Translations under genes and position numbers: made by a program | Notes under the pieces: model-generated | Database searches by the model: none | What the model was told of the DNA's origin: nothing | The model's input: only the letters and a program-made list of their open reading frames with translations | Origin: Trifolium pratense | Lineage: Eukaryota > Streptophyta > Magnoliopsida > Fabales > Fabaceae | Reading direction: 5' to 3' | Assembly: GCF_020283565.1 (NCBI RefSeq) | Contig: NC_060063.1 | Location: 38,774,635 to 38,838,634, forward strand | DNA length: 64,000 nt | Part shown: positions 57,959 to 64,000 of the stretch, in pieces | Layout: every line of letters begins with the position of its first letter | How positions within the stretch are numbered: position 1 is the first letter of the stretch

Positions 57959-59627
57959 GTGAGTGCTTAACCTATGATTGTTTCTAAATGTGAAAAGACC
58001 CAAATGTTTTAAAACCCTAATCCTCAATTTTACCCCCAATTTCGTAGAGTTTTAATTTATTCATGTTGTGTGGTAATGGTAAATCATTATTCGTTAGTAA
58101 GAACTTGAGAAACAACTTGTTTTGCTTTACAAGGGTTGTGTGAAACAACTTGAGAAATCTGGGTGTGAAGGGGATTTTTGCTTTCAACATTGTAAATTCT
58201 CACCCTTTGGATATGGCTGGCTCCTCAAACATTGATCTATTTTGAATATCTCATTCCAATTGAGTTTATGGACTGTAGTTTGTGATTAGCACATAATATG
58301 AAATGAATGGGTTTACACTTGATCCTTCCCTTGGTGAGTTCATATTGAATGACTCACCCAAACATTAAGGTAGGTGCATTATGTTGCAGTCAAATTGGTA
58401 AATAAGTGTTAAGTAGCATAGTTTATTAGATTTTTACTTGCACAATTCTAAATTTTATTTGCTGCAATGTGTTAATTGCATAGATACCACGAAAGGAAAG
58501 ATTTATTATGTTAATAAAAGGAAATGCCAAAAACTGTGATGAACCGACCACCAAGTAATTTTTCTGAGTGTGCCATTTGCTTCATTTTTTCATGAGGAAA
58601 GAGTCATTTTCAGAATATTCCATTTGCTTCACTGGAACAAATCTAATTGTGGTAAGTTATGTCTTCTGAATCTATATTTGGTTAAGATTGTCAATGGAAT
58701 CAACAATTGATCATGACTGCTTTGTAACATAGTAGTCTAAATTTTATGATTACGCCTTTATATGTTCTTTCAAGCTTTCTGAGATGTCTAGCTAATAATA
58801 ATCTTTTGCCTCTAAATTAATTTTGTATGTTCTACAGCCCATGCTTTCTGAAAATTACTTCCTTCTTTTCAAAGTTATGTAATCAATGAAAAAGTAATGA
58901 TAATGTGTAGTTGGTTTAAATAATATAACATAGCTATCAATGTGTGTTTACAATATAATTTTTTCATGTCAGTAAAAAAAAGAGTTGTTGGAAAGCATAT
59001 ATAGGGACTAATTTTATTTAATGTCGGTTCATTTTCATTCTTGCTGGTTTATAAGTTTGACCTTTCTTGATGCATTTTATCAAGTATTCTAGGATTACAA
59101 TGGCATTACTAACTAAGCAGGTTGGAATGAAGTCATCAATGCATGCAGACAACAAGTATGCTCTGTTCCTTGATCAATTGGAGAACTCACTCGTGAGATA
59201 GAAAGGGATCCTGAGGTATGGTTTGAGAAATGTGATAATTTGCTTTTGGAAGTCCAGTGATGATCTAAAAAACATGTATTTTTATGATAATTGGTTTCTA
59301 TCACCAGCTAATTCATGTTTTGTTTATCTTTTTCTTAATTCCATTTTTTGAATCGTATATATTGTAGAGTTGATAACTCATACACTTCTTTATTTGTAGG
59401 AGATTCAGTGATAGCATATTTGTTGTGACAATTGTTTCTTTTTATATTAATTGGTTGGTATGTTCATTTTGACTAGTCTTGACATTTTGTTATTGTTACT
59501 TTCTACTATGGTTACAAGGCTTAATTCCTTAAATTTTGGTCTTATTATCTTTAGGTATATTGTTGGGTCTATTAAACTTATTAGGATTTTTGTTTATATA
59601 TTTTATAGATGTCTCATGAAGAAAAGA

Positions 59628-60048
59628 TTTGGACCAAGGTGTCTCAAATGAGATGGCTGCACAAATTACATCAATTCAGGGGCAGAGAAGACAACAAAAG
59701 ATGAGGCTTAATATGATTTGGCAAGATGTTACTTGGAGAGTTTGGCTTGCAAGGAATGCGCAAATTTTCCACAACAAGGCTTCAAGGCAATTAAGCATGT
59801 AACTTTGGAGTGGTTTATTTTTTCTAGCTACGCTGATGTCTGTAGCTTTTATGAATGGGATGGATATCCATTTGATTGTTTATCTAGGTAAGGATTTGTT
59901 TCTTTTTCAAGGTTTAAAACCTTCTGTTTCTGGTTTTGGTTCTTGGGTATTTCTTGTTCTTTAGATCCCTTGTTTGGTGGTTGGATTGAGTACCACTTGT
60001 CCTTTTGTTCATCTTCTATTATATGATATAATCTTTTGCTGTTCAAAA
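59628..60048 (+). mobile_element. LINE 3' end nested in CACTA 3
   Basis: The plus strand reads as the C-terminus of an L1-type ORF2: IWQDVTWRVWLARNAQIF, then after a frameshift YADVCSFYEWDGYPFDCLSR. It ends near an A-run followed by AAGAAAAGA, which also occurs just before the insert (59619-59627), a possible 9-bp TSD. It is 5'-truncated. Confidence 0.65.
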
Positions 60049-60815
60049 AAGAAAAGAAGCTTAAGACGAACATGCATGAGGAGTTATATTAATGCTTATT
60101 TTGAGACTTTGCATTTTTTTTTCTATGAATATTGATCTGTGTATATGAATTATTATTTCATCGATAAGCTTTTTATATGTTATATGTTTTAGCTTTCTGT
60201 TTAAAGTTATTATTGAGGGATTTATTTATTGGTAGTACTAGTGGCCACTGGAAAATAGTAAACTTTTATTTAATTTTTTTTATTATAAAATTGACTTTAC
60301 CCATGGCAATGCCGTGGGTAGCGTTTATTCATAGCTTTTCCGCGGATAAAGTACCCACTGCGAAGTCCTCAATAATACTGTGGGATAGGCCGTGGGTAGC
60401 GTTACCCACGGCATTTTTGCAGATAATGAATTACCAACGAGGCTTTATCTCACGGCCTCGTGCCGTGGGTAATCCGTGGGTAAATTGCATTTACCTGTGG
60501 TGAAGCCGTGGGTAATGGCAAAAATGGCCGTGGGTAGAGCGTGATTTTCTTGTAGTGATTGCTCACATTAGTCTTGAACCACACATCATATTCTCAATAC
60601 CCCCAATCTTCATAATATCACGCCACCACAAAGATTGACCTTTGACATTGCTAAGATTAGAGTGCAAAAAATTATCAGCCAAGCTCCCATATCTATGCTC
60701 TAATAGTTTGGTCCATAAGGTATTATGATCACACAAACCTCTCCACTTCCATTTACAAAGTAAAGCTTGGTTGAAATAATTTAGATTATTTATACTCATA
60801 TCTATGCATGACCTT

Positions 60816-61046
60816 GTAATTTGGATTCTTGGTTTGGTAGTGTTTTTTTTTTCTTTTTTATTAGTGTGACTTTGCTTGATTTAATCACATTAATCTGTGT
60901 ATTTTTTGCATAGAGGCACGATGTGTTTGTACTTGAGTGTGGCTGTCATTTGTGTTGGGGTACGTACGTGCTATTAATATTAAAGGTTGGGTTCTTTATT
61001 ACAAAATTTATATCAATTATGTAAATTTTGTAAAACAAATTAAGAT
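60816..61046 (+). other. Displaced 3' UTR of FPF1-like copy 3
   Basis: 'GTAATTTGGATTCTTGGTTTGGTAG' through 'TTAATCTGTGTATTTTTTGC' matches the 3' UTR of copy 1 (about 32030-32130). The LINE pushed it 4 kb away from its coding region. Confidence 0.7.
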
Positions 61047-61690
61047 AATTTTTTTTTAATCAAGACAAAATGAGATATATTATAAGTAAAAATCAGCCTC
61101 GTCAGCACAAGGTGTGCCAGGATAGACTAACAAAGTTTAAAAAGAGACAAAGAAAGAAAAAAACAAAAATCATACAAAGCTCAAATATAACAAAGGACTA
61201 GACCACCAACTATGGTAGTTTGAAACTAAACTAACACTCGTCGTCTTCAATCACCTATAGGAAAAGTTTGATCTTGTCCAACAACTGATGAAGAGTGCTG
61301 TTTGAGCCTCTGAACAATATATGATTTCTTTCCGTCCACACAACTCATACGCTAGCCAGCCAAAAGAGCTGCAAAAAAGACCGCATGCTCAAAATCCACC
61401 AACTGAACAAGTAAATTGAACAAAGTGATCCTGGATAGTAGTGGAGCTCAGCGATGAAATGTCAATCCAAGTGTAAACTAGAGCCCAAAGTGAACCAAAG
61501 AAGCTGCAAGAGATGAATAAATGATGAGCCGACTCTGCCTCCCCACATCCAGATACGCATAAATGTGCTGCAAAAGATAAGATGCCTCGAGTGACCAGAT
61601 TGGACTTTGTGGGCAACCTGTCACGCAATAAATGTCACGCAAAGATGAAAACCTTCAAAGAAACCTGAGGGTGCGCTCCGCGTCATCTAT
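61047..61690 (-). mobile_element. LINE 3' fragment with zinc-binding RT domain
   Basis: The T-run at about 61047 is the reversed tail. The minus strand encodes LRDRLPTKSNLVTRGILSF and CVSGCGEAESAHHLFISCSFFGSLW (61628-61500), the zinc-binding domain found at the end of plant LINE reverse transcriptases, then a decayed tail. It comes from a different LINE subfamily than 56771-60801. Confidence 0.75.
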
Positions 61691-62379
61691 AATAACCACA
61701 AGCATGACCTTTGTTTTTCCTCATATTCCTCAATTTGTTTAATCACCACCTTTCGATTCTTTTTTTTTTTTCCTTTTCCTTTTCTCTCTTCATTCAAATC
61801 AATGGCTCAAAAAACATTTTACCCTAAATTAACATAAGAGAATTCTCTCTCCTATACTTATTCATTACACCAGATCCACTTCTACTTGATTACCAAGCTA
61901 AACCAAGAATTTAATACTATTTATTAGAGATTATGAGGAAGCTCTGATTGAAAAGAAGGAGTTATAATGATGGACAACACTTACCGCAGTCAAAAAAGGA
62001 CACAGTTTAACACATTAAATCTCAATCACTCAGCTCATTTCACATTAGTCGGTTTAGATCATATGTATTATAATTAAAATGATTTTAACCATCTATGTCA
62101 ACGGTTTTACAGCAGCAAATCTGTTCCTTATGAGGATGATGTCAACCAAGAGTGTTGATCACAAGAATCATCAATTCCCCATCTCACAACAAATTTCTCA
62201 ACCAATTGAAAAAAGCGAAAAATTAACTCAAGGATAAGGGCTTATTTACCACCCCACCTTTTTGGAGAAATGATTAATCATATCATATACTATGATAAAA
62301 AAGAAATCAAGCACGTGTGTGAAGACAAATATTCTCATCTAAATAATTAGATGATGAACACAAATTCAACTTTATTCAC
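61691..62379. other. Intergenic sequence
   Basis: No gene is supported. Confidence 0.4.
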
Positions 62380-62595
62380 ATTAAAATCATGGTCATTATA
62401 AGGCATATTATGTGGGTATTATTCAACATCGAAGTCACTGGACCAATGTGGCACGAGGAGGAGATGGGAAAAAGAGAATGTGCGTCCTAAAGCCCTACAT
62501 TTTTTATGGCTCAATATCTAACTTTGTTTTCATTGGCTCAATTCCCTCTCAAGTTGTTGTGTATGTGCTTGACTTTTCTTAAACCACGCTAAATT
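62380..62595 (-). repeat. Copy C of the repeated non-coding block
   Basis: It holds 'ATCATGGTCATTATAAGGCA', 'CACTGGACCAATGTGGCACG', 'GTGCGTCCTAAAGCCCTACA' and 'CTCAAGTTGTTGTGTATGTG'. It is the reverse complement of copies A and B. Confidence 0.7.
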
Positions 62596-62794
62596 CGTTT
62601 GTCAGACCAATACTTTCTTGTATAGGGTAAAATTTGTGGCTGTATATTAAAATAAGAGGGATAACAATAATCACAGGCAGTAAATAAACACCATAATAAA
62701 AGAGAGGAAGAAACATACAAGAACTAACCTTCGATCCTAATTCTACTATTTTCTTGAATCTTTACCTGTGGCCAGACTCAATTTTTTTTAATAG

Positions 62795-63185
62795 CAAATA
62801 TATTATATAAATATAAAAATGAAAAAAAAAATGCATGAGAATGTTATGAAAAACAATTGAGGTATTGGAAGTTCATTCTACCAGAACCCAACAATTTCAA
62901 AGGTAAGACATAAAAACAAACAAGCAAATAAACTACAAGGAAACAATGATACACAACACCAACAATCTAGAACCCTTCAAAGGCACCACAATGAGAAGAA
63001 GAATACCGCTCAGGACGATCGAGACAAGAATCAACCACAGGCAGGACAAAACACCAAGATGGCTTCCAATCGCCATGACCCATCGAGACCCAATACGACA
63101 CCCCAACATACAAACTCAACCGATTCAAGCATAAAGTAGGGTAGATACCCCGCTCGTAAAAGGAATAGGGGAAGCCCGAGTTTTT
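62795..63185 (-). mobile_element. Possible LINE 3' fragment
   Basis: The T-run and 'AATAGCAAATATATTATATA' resemble the other LINE tails. The body is diverged and one short plus-strand frame in it is not convincing. Confidence 0.3.
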
Positions 63186-63354
63186 ACCTAGAAATCACTT
63201 CCAAGATATAAGTTGACCAGACATTCGAAATAAAAGGTCCCTTCCAAAAAGAAAACATAATTTTTAAATTTTCAAATAGTTCACACAATAGTTTGCCAAA
63301 ATAACAACCACCCAATTTATTTTAAGTATTTCACTTTTGCCAAAATAACAACCA

Positions 63355-63645
63355 CCTTATAATCATGATCATTATAGGGAAAATTATGTGAGTATTTGTT
63401 CAACATCACAGTCACGGGACCAATGTGGCACGAGGAGGAGATGGGAAATTGAAGAAGAGTCACGACCATGGTGTTGGGTTAATGAGAATATGTGTATCCT
63501 AAAGCCCCTACAATTTTTATATGTCTCAATATTTAACTTTGTTTTCATTGGGTGCATGGGATAGGGCGTTGGAACCTACCTCTAATTCTTATTCCCTCCC
63601 AAGTTGTTGTGTAATTGACTTTTCCTAAATCTTCAAGAAATGTAG
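63355..63645 (-). repeat. Copy D of the repeated non-coding block
   Basis: The most complete copy: 'CACGGGACCAATGTGGCACG', 'AGGAGGAGATGGGAAATTGA', 'GAGTCACGACCATGGTGTTG', 'ATCCTAAAGCCCCTACA' and 'TTCCCTCCCAAGTTGTTGTG'. It has the same orientation as copy C, 970 bp away. Confidence 0.7.
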
Positions 63646-64000
63646 GGATACTAATTAAATTAGACATTTAATATGGTGGGTGTTAATATAAGATGACATA
63701 TGATTATTATAAATTTGAGAACTATAATATTATAGTAATAATATTGGATGTGTTTGGATATTATTTTGTGAAAAAAAATGGTTTGATCGGATTATTTATT
63801 TACTTTGATTGAAGTAAAATTTAAGGTAGATTGGATTAGTTATTGTCTTAAAATCGACCCAAAAACGGTACAACAAACACTCCTACTTTTTGCTTAAAAA
63901 AAAATCCTACTTTTAAGTAGGCTAACCGTTTGTTGAAATAGATATCATATTATATATTTAAGATTCGTTTGTATTGAATTATTTAAATTTATATATTAAC
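63646..64000. other. AT-rich sequence at the window end
   Basis: I see nothing recognisable in it. Confidence 0.4.

Larger units (their letters stand above)
57481..60557. mobile_element. Non-autonomous CACTA element 3, nested in the LINE
   Basis: The termini are CACTACAAGAATAATTG and, inverted, CACTACAAGAAAATCACG, with a perfect 3-bp TSD, ATT (57478-57480, 60558-60560). Both ends repeat TACCCACGG/CCGTGGGTA. The length is 3077 bp. It contains an exon-like 5' segment (57680-57958) and a nested LINE end (59628-60048) but no transposase. Confidence 0.92.
56771..60801 (-). mobile_element. 5'-truncated L1-type LINE in the FPF1 copy 3 3' UTR
   Basis: A 14-bp target duplication, CTATGCATGACCTT, lies at 56757-56770 and 60802-60815, and a T-run (poly(A) tail reversed) starts at 56771. 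The minus strand encodes the last part of a LINE reverse transcriptase ORF: NYFNQALLCKWKWRG near the 5' end (60770), then a zinc-binding RVT segment (CCIFCFEEQEELSHVLFNCSFSQKLWKRIF, 57230-57130), with frameshifts. About 950 bp remain without the nested CACTA 3. It is inactive. Confidence 0.88.

Noticed and set aside
1..64000. CRISPR arrays, operons, phage or bacterial defence systems
   Set aside because: None seen; the window is plant nuclear DNA dominated by transposons, and the tandem repeats present are not spacer-separated palindromic arrays.

Overview
This is an AT-rich nuclear window from a dicot plant. A legume is likely, judging from the repeat families and the gene cluster, but the species is not proven. 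There is no prokaryotic-style gene organisation. The only cellular genes I can support are one tRNA-Gly(CCC) gene (2180-2250, minus) and three Flowering Promoting Factor 1 (FPF1)-like paralogues: 31660-32001 (+, intact), 34625-34960 (-, intact) and 56389-56730 (+, broken by a TGA stop). The FPF1 copies share promoter and flank sequence and are the remains of a local duplication cluster.

Nearly everything else is transposable elements, and I could set many boundaries from target-site duplications (TSDs). 0-15 kb: a relic copia-type LTR element at the left edge; a Mutator-type foldback MITE (3209-3591); a hAT MITE (6765-7249); and a ~1 kb hAT element (8148-14725) split by a 5.5 kb LTR retrotransposon (8638-14154) whose two LTRs look identical although its interior is ruined. 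15-21 kb: a CACTA element (15488-19165) joined to the 3' part of a copia element (RNase H plus 3' LTR). 21-30 kb: MITEs, a perfect 492-bp tandem duplication, a SINE, and an apparently intact Ty3/gypsy chromovirus (24540-29620) with one 1531-residue Gag-Pol, identical LTRs and a perfect TSD.

30-42 kb: a Stowaway MITE, SINEs, the two intact FPF1-like genes, a Mutator-type MITE, a 1.4 kb solo LTR with a perfect TSD, and LINE fragments. 42-51 kb: the 5' part of the split copia element on the minus strand, with a second copia element (46326-50871) nested in its 5' LTR. 51-64 kb: an unclassified 2.6 kb insertion and a CACTA element in the promoter region of the third FPF1 copy, then a truncated LINE in its 3' UTR that itself holds a CACTA element holding another LINE. 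The right edge carries LINE debris and two copies of a non-coding block that also occurs twice near the FPF1 genes.

The main structural observation is that the copia element is broken at one codon into two parts about 23 kb apart and in opposite orientation, with a CACTA terminus at the break. Short sequences shared at both breakpoints (TTA in copia, GTACTT in the flank) indicate that about 26.8 kb (15488-42276) was inverted in association with the CACTA element. That segment holds both intact FPF1-like genes. Undoing the inversion would put all four copies of the non-coding block in the same orientation and put FPF1 copies 2 and 3 on the same strand. I found no CRISPR array, operon, defence locus or other clearly new biochemical system.
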